Assembly: GCF_026213295.1 (NCBI RefSeq)
Contig: NC_079426.1
Location: 23,846,423-23,910,422, forward strand
Reading direction: 5' to 3'
DNA: 64,000 bases
Source of the DNA: Gadus chalcogrammus
Taxonomy: Eukaryota > Chordata > Actinopteri > Gadiformes > Gadidae
Positions within the stretch are counted from its first letter, which is position 1; each line of letters begins with the position of its first letter. Position numbers and translations under genes: made by a program. The notes beneath the pieces are model-generated. The model did not search any database, was not told the DNA's origin, and saw nothing but the letters and a program-made list of their open reading frames with translations. This document shows, in pieces, positions 9,264-18,281 of this stretch.

Positions 9264-9596
9264 TCACCCTCCTCTTGAGAACAGGCTTGTAAACAATGGT
9301 ATAGCCACAGCCAGTAGGGGTAAAAGAAATCCACCAGTCTGATTGATTAGTCTTTTCTTTCTAGATATTAGTACATTTTTATTGGCTAGTATCCTGAGGT
9401 CCTTCTTTCGTCTACGCAATTTCGTATGCTGACGGGGGGTCAGCGGTATTTTGCCTTGTAAAATGTTCAAGGCTATTTCACACAGTGAGTTGATAAAGTC
9501 GGTGTTGGCTGTCCTGAGGATAACTTTACGCTGTGCCGGAGGTGCTTTATATAGTTGCTTAAGACGCTCGCGATTTCTGCTTATACGTGAGGACAT
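9264..9596 (-). CDS. Conserved basic Polinton protein with hydrophobic C-terminal tail
   Basis: About 110 codons from ATG 9596 (MSSRISRNRERLKQL); a GTG further upstream is not needed. The middle contains FINSLCEIALNILQGKIPLT and a basic stretch (KLRRRKKDLR). The end is GGFLLPLLAVAIPLFTSLF, a Gly-Gly followed by a hydrophobic helix. That arrangement resembles adenovirus-type precursor proteins cleaved at a GG site to release a membrane-active or core peptide. The protein recurs in animal Polintons. A minor virion role is inference. The frame is intact. Confidence 0.6.
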   Translation of the reverse strand: MSSRISRNRERLKQLYKAPPAQRKVILRTANTDFINSLCEIALNILQGKIPLTPRQHTKLRRRKKDLRILANKNVLISRKKRLINQTGGFLLPLLAVAIPLFTSLFSRGG

Positions 9597-9610
9597 GGTC
9601 TTTTGGCTAA

Positions 9611-10279
9611 TCACTTTGCTCTCTGAGTGTATACAACATGCCGGTCCGACAATATATCTGTTCTAAGTCTCATGTTGTCTGGGGTCATGGCTTTAAAGTC
9701 TACAAGCAGATAGCTATAAGGCATGTCGGTAGCATCGTTAAAGGCTTCTAGAAAATATTTTGTCTTGCACGGAAACATCTGTTTGGCTATCAGCATAATC
9801 TGATATTTGTCACGGGGGTTCTTAAACAAAACCATGTAATTGGTATTTAGACTAATTGTTCGGCTGGTTTTACCCTGCATGAATAAATTCTGGACTAGAT
9901 ACATACAACTGAGATTACGGTGGTGTACATATTTGGTAAAAACGTACTGAACCTCTAAATTATTACATGCGTCGTTCATCAAGTCGTCAATAATGAGTAG
10001 ATTTCTAGTATGGACTGGTAAGACTGCATCATTGCATAGCGATTTGGGGATCCCTTCTATAAAGTGAATGTTCCTTATTTTAAGCAAATCATCATATAGG
10101 GGCTGCCAGCATGAATAAACATATACTATATTTTCAATCTTTTCTGAGAATAACGATCCATATACATTCACAATGACTGTTTTGACAAAGTAGGTTTTGC
10201 CGCTGTTTGATGGTCCCGATACTACCATGCTGAACGGGTGCTGAAGCCTAGGGTCAAACGTAGTGTGTACAACAGCCAT
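9611..10279 (-). CDS. Genome-packaging ATPase (FtsK/HerA superfamily)
   Basis: P-loop ATPase that would pump viral DNA into the capsid. Walker A is GPSNSGKT at residues ~18-25 and Walker B is NLLIIDDLM at ~80. Further conserved blocks include HHRNLSCMYLVQNLF and LFKNPRDKYQIMLIAKQMFP. I chose ATG 10279 (MAVVHTTFDPRLQHPF) because it gives about 222 residues, the usual length for this family. The frame stays open upstream to 10453, but that extension looks unlike a conserved N-terminus. The reading frame looks undamaged. Confidence 0.88.
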   Translation of the reverse strand: MAVVHTTFDPRLQHPFSMVVSGPSNSGKTYFVKTVIVNVYGSLFSEKIENIVYVYSCWQPLYDDLLKIRNIHFIEGIPKSLCNDAVLPVHTRNLLIIDDLMNDACNNLEVQYVFTKYVHHRNLSCMYLVQNLFMQGKTSRTISLNTNYMVLFKNPRDKYQIMLIAKQMFPCKTKYFLEAFNDATDMPYSYLLVDFKAMTPDNMRLRTDILSDRHVVYTQRAK

Positions 10280-10453
10280 CTCCGCGGTCTGTGTGCATCC
10301 CCTCTGACGGACGGCTGCCTTGTGACCATAGAACCGTGAAACGTGACAGTTAACCTTCTTTATTAACACATGCACGATCCACAAAACATTTAGCATACGA
10401 TATTCGCCATTCATCATTAATGCATGACGCATAAAAAGTATATACAGATACAT

Positions 10454-10769
10454 TATGATACATATACATTTAACATGTGATTTGAATTTCTTTTATCACA
10501 TTATGAATACCCCAAAATACAGAATGATTAAAATAAAAAGATTAAAAAGGAGAAGAACACATGGATCATTTGAAAACAATAAAACAAAACAAAATAGTTA
10601 ATAACCTACCGGAAAGTGTGATATATTTCCGTATGAATGGATTTTCTTAACACAATATGCATACCACCTCAAAAATACAAAATGAATAATATAAAAAGAT
10701 ATAAAAAAAAAACATTATGTGGAAGAAGAAGAAAAACAGGGGATCATTTGAACACAATAAACAAAATGG
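10454..10769. repeat. AT-rich spacer with a diverged partial duplication of the polB 3' end
   Basis: Two related ~130-bp stretches lie here (about 10500-10620 and 10650-10785). They share ATGCATACC/ATGAATACC, AAAATACAAAATGA, GGATCATTTGAA and GTTAATA blocks in the same order. The second copy includes the last codons and stop of polB, and the first is a decayed copy of the same terminus. No gene is seen in the spacer. Confidence 0.5.
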
Positions 10770-13700
10770 TTAATAGCCGTAAGGAAGCGTGGTGTAGTCG
10801 GGAAAAACCCTGCGTTTGTTGTAAACCACCCTAAGCCGTTTAACCACAGTAGCATTTTTAAGCAGAAGCTTATTCTTATCCCTTTGGATGGTATCTACCA
10901 TGGTGGCGATGTTGAGGGTTTGCGGTCGATCGTTGACAAAATCATCTAATAGACATTTCAGTGTCTGCTGGGTGACCACTTTAGCATTTGCTGCATTTAA
11001 AGTCACCCCTTTGCTTTTGACTACAGACTTGTGGTGACGTGTGTGGTAAGCATAGCTTTTAGGACCTGTTGAGACATATTCGCTAATGTAATCCTCCTGC
11101 TCGGTACCATACAGGTCGCCATCATTTATCTCGTCGGTCAAGTCGCCCAGATAAAGACCTAAAGGGGGTACCCAATCACCCTCCTTAGAAACAAAAATGA
11201 TGCTGTCTGTGTCACAATAGAGGACACGCTCCTGTAGTTTGTCTAGAAGGTCATAGAGCATGAGCCTGGCATGGGCGGTACTCACAGCCCCCACAATCAC
11301 GTTAACATCCCGAGCCCTATCGAGACGGGCATCTTTGTGTTTCCATTGTACAAGGGCCACTCATCAGAAACAAAGCAAAAGTGACTAATGTGATAGCTGT
11401 CGCTGAACATGAGCTGGGTGAACCTTTCAGTTTCAGAAATTAGCTCACAAGTGGGTAGGTCTGGGCGTAGCGAAAAGCGACCCCACAGGCTGTTTAGAAT
11501 CAACTTGTTGCAATTACGCATGGCTTTCTTAACGCACATGTTGTCGTGATCCAACTGTATGCCTTCCTTAGCCAGGTAGTTTTGCAAATATATCTGCTGT
11601 TTCGACTCAGTATCCACTGTGCGGGGGTATCCTGAAGCCTCCTGTTTACGCTTGAGAAACGTTTTGACATACTCTTTAAACAGAGTCTTCGACCGCATGT
11701 GGTTGTGCCATACTTCATGCATCTGGATTATCACATAACCCTTTTCAACTGCTTTTTGTAACTCAAAAGTCACACATGTACCTGTCAGAGCCCTTTCCTC
11801 GTTGCTGTGATGACATGCGTCTGTCTGATTGAGCTCAGTGGCACATGTACCACAGAGGGGGTACATCAGCTTCCCATGACATCTGTAAGGGAGCACAGGA
11901 TGGTAAAGACCTCTGGGGGGCAACACAGTGCATTTGACGATGCCGAAATACCCATCCAAAGGACCAAAATTCCTGAAAATGATCTGGGGGTGCCCTACAG
12001 GATAAGGACAGCGAGCCTGTACTGTGGGGTAGAGAGAGGTAAAGTCATAGTAGCGTATTTTCTCACCGGGCTCGGCCTTGTGGTACATTTTGATGGCATT
12101 GGTGCGACCACCATAGAGAGAGTCGCGAGGATCAATCCTAGGTTGTATCTTCAGAGTAGCCAAGAATGCCTGCACTGCAGCAACAGTCTTTTTCTGTCTG
12201 TGCCACTCACACTCCCACATGACCACAACTCTTAAACCATGATCTCTTTTGAGGGCCATGACTTTGAGGTGAAACTGCAACCACAATTCACCATAGGCCT
12301 TTTTGATGACAGGGTTCTGATGACCAGCATTGTAGCAACGTTCACACCCATGATAAAAGCATCCTGCAAATTCATAGGCTGTGTTTATAGCTGGTGCATA
12401 TCCATCTAGGAAGAATGGACCATATTTAGCCTCCCCGTGGTTGAGAGCGTGCTGAATCTCCAGGTTATTGGAGTGGGATAGATATTCAAGCCATTGGATG
12501 GATGCACATGAGAACGACTTTTGCTTTTTCTGATAGACCCCCTCGTAGGTCAATGCCAGGACGTCTTTTTGCAGGAACGACTTTTTGAAGGTGGCCATAC
12601 ACGCCGAAGCCAGAGTGGCATAGGCAAAGGGGTCTATAGTGGCACACTCTATGAAATTTTCCCTGTAGATCCCACACGCCGTGTGCAGGATCCTCACATC
12701 GTTGACACAGTAGCTGCGCAGCTGTTTCTGAAGGTCAAATTTTTTGTGCCGTACAGATCTGTACCATATAGCGAAATCTGTCTTTTGATCGCTAGTCATG
12801 GAATCAGAACCATAATAAGAGATCTCAGGGTATGCACCGACATAAGACTCGTTGGCCCGTGTGTTAAATTTATGAGGAAAATTACCTTTCACCATATCGT
12901 CAAAATCCAACGCCTCCGGTGCATTAGCCAATCGCATGGGCAAAAAGCTAAATGAGTCGACCCATCCCTGTGTGTAGGCCTCATCGCGCATCAAAACGAC
13001 TCTGCTACCCTTCATGACTATAAAGGGTTTAATACCCTGCTTGGTCATGTATTCCAGGACGAGATAGCTGTCAAAGCCCGATGCGTTGTACGAAATGAAT
13101 GCAAACAACTTATACGCCCCTGTTCTGTAGCGTCTCACAAACTCTCCCACGCAATCTGTACCGCTAGCATACCATTCATCGCCTTCAGAAGTCTTAGCAG
13201 CAACAAAGTTTGCTTCGTGTCGGCCATTATGAACGCGCGTTTCGAAATCATAATATATGTAATTATCAGATGAACCGCTATCATCATCATCGTCATCTGA
13301 AGGTGCAGCCGTCGTATAACGGTTACCCCGACCTTTGCGTCGGCTCTTGCGTTTGCGTTTCTTAAGGTGGACATACGGCTGGATATAACATTCATGCACG
13401 CTGTCGCTGAGTTTCGATTCACCGCAGTGATGACACTTTAACACGCTGCATACATGACCATCATCGTCATCCTCCTCCTCCTCCTCCCTCTTCTTCTTCT
13501 TCTTCTCATCCAACACCTTCTGCGGTATGATATACTGTCGACAACAACGATTGCAGTATTTGATCTTTTCACATGGTACCATTTTATGTACGGCAGAATG
13601 TTTCTTATGTGTGGCGTAGCAGACCTGCGAGCGGCATATATGACTGCAGTCCTTGCACTTTATCGTACGACCTGCTAGTCTATCGCACACTGTCAGACAC

Positions 13701-14680
13701 ACATTGCAATGGACCGGGCATTTGTGGAATAGAATGCCCTCGTGGGCCTTGTAGCAATATTCACACACATATCGCGTACCAAAGAAAGCCGTTCGGTGCA
13801 CTATAAAATGATAATGGTTATCATGTAGGTACAACCATATTGTTTTAGGATGTTGGTCCGTATGCGTCTGGAACATCTCCAGCTTCTTGAATGCATCATT
13901 ATGATGAAATATCAAGATTTTAACATCTAGATGTCTTTCAAATTTGAAAACATCCGAGAAACCCACAGAGTGATCTGGACCATACCCCAGCTCCCTGTGT
14001 AATTTGTGAGCCGCTGTCACACTAAATTTGTACCGGCTGCCAAATTTGTACCGGGCGCGTCATCCATACGTAATCCATTCCAAACCTGCCTGTCAGCAGA
14101 TGATCGCGTCGTCCGTTTCCGGGCAGGTTTCAAAAAACATTCGCGCTCATGTTGCCAAAGACGAAATAACATAATACAGTTAACGGATCGCTAGATAATG
14201 TAATGTTTTGTTGGGTTCCTTAATAAACACACGATGTATCTTGGAACAGACATGCAGCGCGCCAATCCAACTGCGCATGCTCCGTGTGACGGTCTAATAA
14301 CTGATGTTGATATCATTACAGATAACACTTGTTTTTACTTTATATTTGTATTGTATTTAATTGTTTAATCAAATTTAGCAAGTAAACTGAGTGTTTAAAG
14401 CAGGTCAAGGACGAAATAGCACAATACAGATAACGGATCGCTAGATAGAAGGTTCGCGAATGTTCACGTCATTCGACGCGATCGTCCGTTGCCAGGCAAC
14501 GGACGAAGCGATCATCTGTTGCCAGGCAGATTTGGGGTGGATTACGTATGGATGACGCGCCCGGTACAAATTTGGCAGCCGGTACAAATTTAGTGTGACA
14601 CCGCCTCCAAATTTGTCTCGTCGGACACTGTGTTGCCTCCGGTTACCCCCTCCTGCAGAAAATGTTTCATGCATAGTGAG
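10770..14680 (-). pseudogene. Protein-primed DNA polymerase B (adintovirus PolB), interrupted and frameshifted
   Basis: Family B polymerase of the protein-primed group, which would copy the viral genome. From the N-terminus: a Cys/His-rich region with repeated CxxC pairs (CEYCYKAHEG, CNVCLTVC); an acidic/basic low-complexity linker; exonuclease Exo I YYDFETRVHNG; Exo II-like FISYNASGFDSYLVLEYM; polymerase motif A YYDFTSLYP; motif B KLILNSLWGRF; and motif C YCDTDSIIFV. The main frame (14017-11297) and the C-terminal frame (11360-10770) overlap. A single indel near 11350 separates motif B from motif C. The N-terminus is interrupted by the 14016-14599 inverted-repeat element. The coding frame continues on its far side to about 14680. 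Confidence 0.9.
14016..14599. mobile_element. Non-autonomous inverted-repeat element (MITE) in polB
   Basis: A 584-bp element with long terminal inverted repeats. It opens GTCACACTAAATTTGTACCG and closes with the exact reverse complement. The match extends imperfectly for about 100 bases on each side, including TCATCCATACGTAATCCA and the GTTGCC/GGCAAC blocks. It splits the 5' coding region of polB. I could not define a target duplication with confidence. No transposase is encoded. Confidence 0.8.
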
Positions 14681-14748
14681 AAACACAAATTGTCATGTGT
14701 ATTACTCGGGGTGTAGAGACTTAATTTCTTCTTGTTCTTCTTCTTTTT

Positions 14749-15892
14749 TTACTTCAAACGCACACCACCCCGTTTGTTATGGACCCCTGTGACCACCAGC
14801 TCTAACACATCATCCGTCAGACCTGTGTCGTTACTCTGTATGACTTGGCTAATATGGTCCATAAACAAATCCGCATTGTAATCATCACCTGCCACGAGCA
14901 CAGCCTGCACATCAGCTGCCAATGAAGGCCCTCTCAAAACAACGTTTAAGACACTACCGTCGGCTGTACTTTGTGAGCAGTTTGTTATGACACCCGACAG
15001 CCTCTCCCTGATCAAATCAGGGACCTCTTGTAAATTTACAAGGGGTATACTTCTCAGATCAATGGACTGTCTAACCTCAAAACCGTTAAAGTGGGGAAAT
15101 AATCTAGTATGCAACTCGTCATTATCATCACCCGCCACAATAGGCGCAGGTGTACCATCAGCACCACCACCGTCACCACAGCCATCACCACCATCGCCAT
15201 CAACATCACCACCACCACCGCCACAGCCATCAACACCCCCACCACTGCCACACCCCACACCACCGCCACCGTCCTGTATATTCGACTCTATAGTTTCACC
15301 AATCCTACCCCCTGCAGCAGCCAGGGGGTCCTGAAAACCCTCGCCCACCCCTTCATCACATTGCGACATATGCAATACATCTATCTGTGTTGTTATGTCT
15401 ATCTGCGCGGCTATGTCTAGACTCTCTCGTGCACTAGCCAGCCACCCTCCGACAGTGTTGAGTACATCTCTGGTGTTTGCCACCGCATACAACACATCCC
15501 TTGTGTCTAAATCTCCTGGGGCATCTACCCCACCCACAGCCCTCCCCACCATCTACCCCTGGCTCGTTCGAAACATTTATCCTTGCAGCCTTGTCTAGAG
15601 CATCTGACATACTATGCCCCCACGCATCAGCTGCAATTAACACACACCTAGTTCTATCTATGTCAATTCATATTTCCCGCATGTCTAAACCACCTTCTGC
15701 ACACATGCCCCCACCCTCCACACGTCCTACAGCCAGCAAATGAGACGTATCGCCGGTTGCATCGTACCTCATTGCCATCTCTTCAAGATCTAAATCCATA
15801 ATGCTATCCCCACTATCAGATCTACGCCGTCTCTTGGGATATCCGTCTACAGATTTGAATTTCCTTTTTCTAGGGCTAATAGCTTTATGCAT
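14749..15892 (-). pseudogene. PolB N-terminal-domain-like ORF with nuclear-localisation-type start, frame-broken
   Basis: Three leftward frames appear to be one gene. The first (15892-15668) starts MHKAISPRKRKFKSVDGYPK with RRRR, like a nuclear localisation signal. The second (within 15643-15434) continues with DAWGHSMSDALDKAARINV. The third (15552-14749) has DTRDVLYAVANTRDVL, a Gly/Asp-rich linker (about 15130-15280), then RQSIDLRSIPLVNLQEVPDL and a C-terminal DHISQVIQSNDTGL block. The last two blocks resemble the N-terminal region that precedes the exonuclease domain in some Polinton PolB proteins. A GT...AG pair (71 bp) could splice the first join. The second join looks like a frameshift. 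It may be an upstream part of PolB or a separate protein. Confidence 0.5.
15130..15280. repeat. Trinucleotide-rich (GGC/GAC-type) low-complexity tract
   Basis: On the minus strand this encodes a Gly/Asp-rich linker. On the plus strand it reads as imperfect ACC/CAC/ATC triplets. It is probably an expanded trinucleotide repeat within the viral coding region. Confidence 0.6.
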
Positions 15893-16072
15893 GGTGTTCA
15901 GCTATAGTTTTTTTTATGCCAATAGATAAAAAAAGTTAATTAGTCAGGTATTAAAAGAAAAAAAGTTTCATTGCGTTCAGTTTAACAAACAAAAGATACC
16001 CTCTCCACAAAACAACCAAAACCAAAACCACAAATCAATTACTATCGCTTCATCGTAAGCTTATCCAGAGCA
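15893..16072. promoter_or_regulatory. Spacer between two leftward adintovirus genes
   Basis: A 180-bp AT-rich spacer holding the 5' flank of the 15892 ORF and the 3' flank of the spliced gene (stop at 16073). It contains A-rich runs (AAAAGAAAAAAAG near 15954) and AACCAAAACC repeats. It probably includes a promoter for one gene and the polyadenylation site of the other. No specific element is certain. Confidence 0.35.
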
Positions 16073-17821
16073 TTATTCATTCATCATCTCGGCACACATG
16101 GTCTGGTAGGCCCTGACGTTATCCCGCCCCGTAGATTCAATTAGCCAAATTTTCAGAGCGATTTTAGCTGCCTTTGGACCATCCAGGGTGCTCCCCCTCT
16201 CTATAGCCAGAGTGTTAACACGCACTGCTGCCTCGAGATCCAGATGTTTACCCTGCTGGGATTCAATAGCAAGACCATTACGCACTACTTCGGCTTTCTG
16301 GGATGCATTAGCACGACGATCACGCCCTATCTCGGCCTTGATGGCGCCGAGTGCCTTGATGGCACTGAGTGCCTGCTTCGTTTGCTCTTCGATATCCTGA
16401 AATCTGCGGTCAATACGTTTACCAGCCAACGCACCCAGTTTACACTGACGACTGATGGTTATGGAATTTACATCAGCAGCCTTAGTTACCACTGTTAATT
16501 TATCAACACATTCTTTACAACAGTTAATACATGGCCCACCCGAAATGTGTTCATCAGCAACCGCTGAGCCGACTGGTAGCAGCGTCACCACTGCATCGTA
16601 GGCGTAGGGACTCACAATGCACTGAGGGTCGTGGATAGGGTCTTGGATGATGTGTAGTGATCCAGAGGCGGGGGCTGCAGGCTGATGGTTTACAGGTTCT
16701 GCACTGGTGGTACCCCCTACGGACGTAGCTGGAGGGTCTATCCAATGAGCTGGGGTGAAGTCAATCTGTTTCAACAGCGAAGAGGTCCACGACGGGATGT
16801 CGTCAAGACCCTCTAGATCCGCAGCGGTCAGTTCTGGTAGTGGTGCATACTGAGGGTCTCCAAGGGCTGTTTGTAATAGAAAAATAAATCGACATAATCA
16901 TTATCACACCCCTCATGGTCATCACACTCTATAGCATATATACTTTTTTTTCTTTAATTTCCTACCATGCTGAATGCTTCCATCCAGCTGCACGGTGACG
17001 GTCTCTGTAGGCGGCTCAGACACATGCACGACCGACGTCTCAATCACTGGCTGTTTGGACTCAGACCATCCACCCCCTTGCTGGACGATTTTAGGGTTTA
17101 TGACTGCATGGAGAACCAAGTTAAAATTCTCTGGAGGTAAAGCACTATGAGCGGTGTCCTTACGCCCCTTTTTATAAGGAATTTGGGGTTGCACCAGTGT
17201 CAGCGGAGAGCAGGGTAGCGTCAATCCTCAGCTCGGTCTTTTGAGATTTTTCTTTGATAGGCGGCTTGCTCCAGGGGTCCGCTGTTTCAGACTATCCACG
17301 ATAGGTACTATACGTAAATCAATAAAACACCAAAAATACAAAAGTATGCAGGGGTTAGGGGTGGTTGTTCTTTTTTTTTTAAATTAAATGCACAATAAAA
17401 TAGATGTAATACACGTATACTAATAGCATGTGTACTAATAACTTACCATAACTACAGCTGGCACCCACATTGGTCCGATCGCAGAGTATCGTTCTTTGAT
17501 TATTCAACCGAATATCATGTGAACCTGCTACACATCAGGAAAATACGATTTAGCGGTTGTTCTACATGCATATATTATAGTCGATAATAATAATAATGAT
17601 AGAGAGAGTGAGAGGGATCTATATATTATACGCTGCTATGAAATCATCTTACGTGCACGTGGACCCCGCCGCTGTTTCACGGTCTCATCGCCGACACCAT
17701 AAATCACTGCAGAGATACTATGCACCAGTCAGATACGGCCCCGCGGATACACATTGGCATAGTCATGATATAATAATAATAATATAATACACTCATATGA
17801 ATACTTACAGTCAGTCGGCAT
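16073..17821 (-). CDS. Five-exon spliced accessory gene of the adintovirus, one in-frame stop
   Basis: Exons on the minus strand: 17821-17809, 17706-17653, 17524-17447, 17307-16966 and 16866-16073. Every donor is GT and every acceptor AG (for example C|GTAAGA at 17653 and ACAAACAG| before 16866). All four introns are in phase 1 and the joined length is 1281 nt (427 codons including the stop). The frame is open except for one TGA at 17230-17228 in exon 4. The short N-terminus is basic (KQRRGPRAR). Exon 5 begins with an acidic LPELTAADLEGLDDIPSW stretch and later has a small Cys cluster (CINCCKEC) and a coiled-coil-like helix (TKQALSAIKALGAIKAEIG). Product family unknown; a regulatory role is a guess. 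Intron calls rest on frame continuity, not transcripts. Confidence 0.6.
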
Positions 17822-18014
17822 AGTTGTGCAGGTTGGGACGCTGTTTTTTTTCTTCTTCTTTTTTTTCAGCTGCTACGACGAGATTACTATCTTAGCATAG
17901 TGTTTCTGACGTTTGGGGGGTCAGGGAAGTCGTGCTATACGTAGGCCTTCAATACTTGCTATATACGGACTATAGGCGCTCATCATCTTACCCGTCACAC
18001 CTCCCCCCCGTGTC
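17822..18014. promoter_or_regulatory. Likely divergent promoter region between the spliced gene and a small rightward ORF
   Basis: A 190-bp gap between the 5' end of the leftward spliced gene and the rightward ORF at 18015. It contains a T/C tract (TTTTTTTTCTTCTTC near 17845) and GC-richer sequence with a short C run before 18015. No clear TATA box. Assigned by position only. Confidence 0.3.
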
Positions 18015-18281
18015 ATGACCTCCCGACCAATAGACACAATGGTAATACGCCAACATAGGTACCGGTGGCCTACGCCCCCTCAACACACTTTAGACAGACT
18101 ATCTACTATTGATAAGTATAGTTCATCCAAATACCCTATATTAGATGAAATTTCTAGAATATCTGTTAATAGTATCATGATAACTCCTAATATGGGAATA
18201 TTAATAATCATAATAATAATAATCATAGCGGTTGCTATGGCGGCGCGCACGGACGCAGCGGCTCTTGGCTCTCTGATTTAG
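18015..18281 (+). CDS. Small tail-anchored-like membrane protein, 3' end replaced by LINE
   Basis: The open frame begins MTSRPIDTMVIRQHRYRW and reaches a very hydrophobic run of isoleucines (about residues 62-72, GILIIIIIIIIAVAM). It then enters the 5' end of the CR1/L2 LINE at about 18240, so the last ~14 codons are LINE sequence. A short hydrophilic domain followed by one C-terminal membrane segment suggests a tail-anchored or virion membrane protein. The poly-Ile codons also form an ATA/ATC repeat, so the segment could be repeat-driven. No family recognised. Confidence 0.35.
   Translation: MTSRPIDTMVIRQHRYRWPTPPQHTLDRLSTIDKYSSSKYPILDEISRISVNSIMITPNMGILIIIIIIIIAVAMAARTDAAALGSLI

Larger units (their letters stand above)
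1..18240. mobile_element. Endogenous adintovirus (Polinton/Maverick), left end outside window
   Basis: This block carries the hallmark set of the Polinton/adintovirus group: retrovirus-like integrase with chromodomain, protein-primed PolB, FtsK/HerA-type packaging ATPase, adenain-type cysteine protease, and penton and double-jelly-roll major capsid proteins. Rightward genes (11-8338) converge on leftward genes (8505-17821). The left terminal inverted repeat is not in the window. The right end is unresolved: a CR1/L2 LINE begins at about 18240, and the sequence after it (21476 to about 22300) may still belong to the element. Numerous stops, frameshifts and three nested elements show it is an old, inactive germline copy. 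Identification rests on motifs read from the sequence. The family assignment follows published descriptions of adintoviruses. Confidence 0.9.

Noticed and set aside
11807..12955. Plus-strand frames of 142-144 codons antisense to PolB
   Set aside because: Opposite strand of conserved polymerase domains. No independent motifs.
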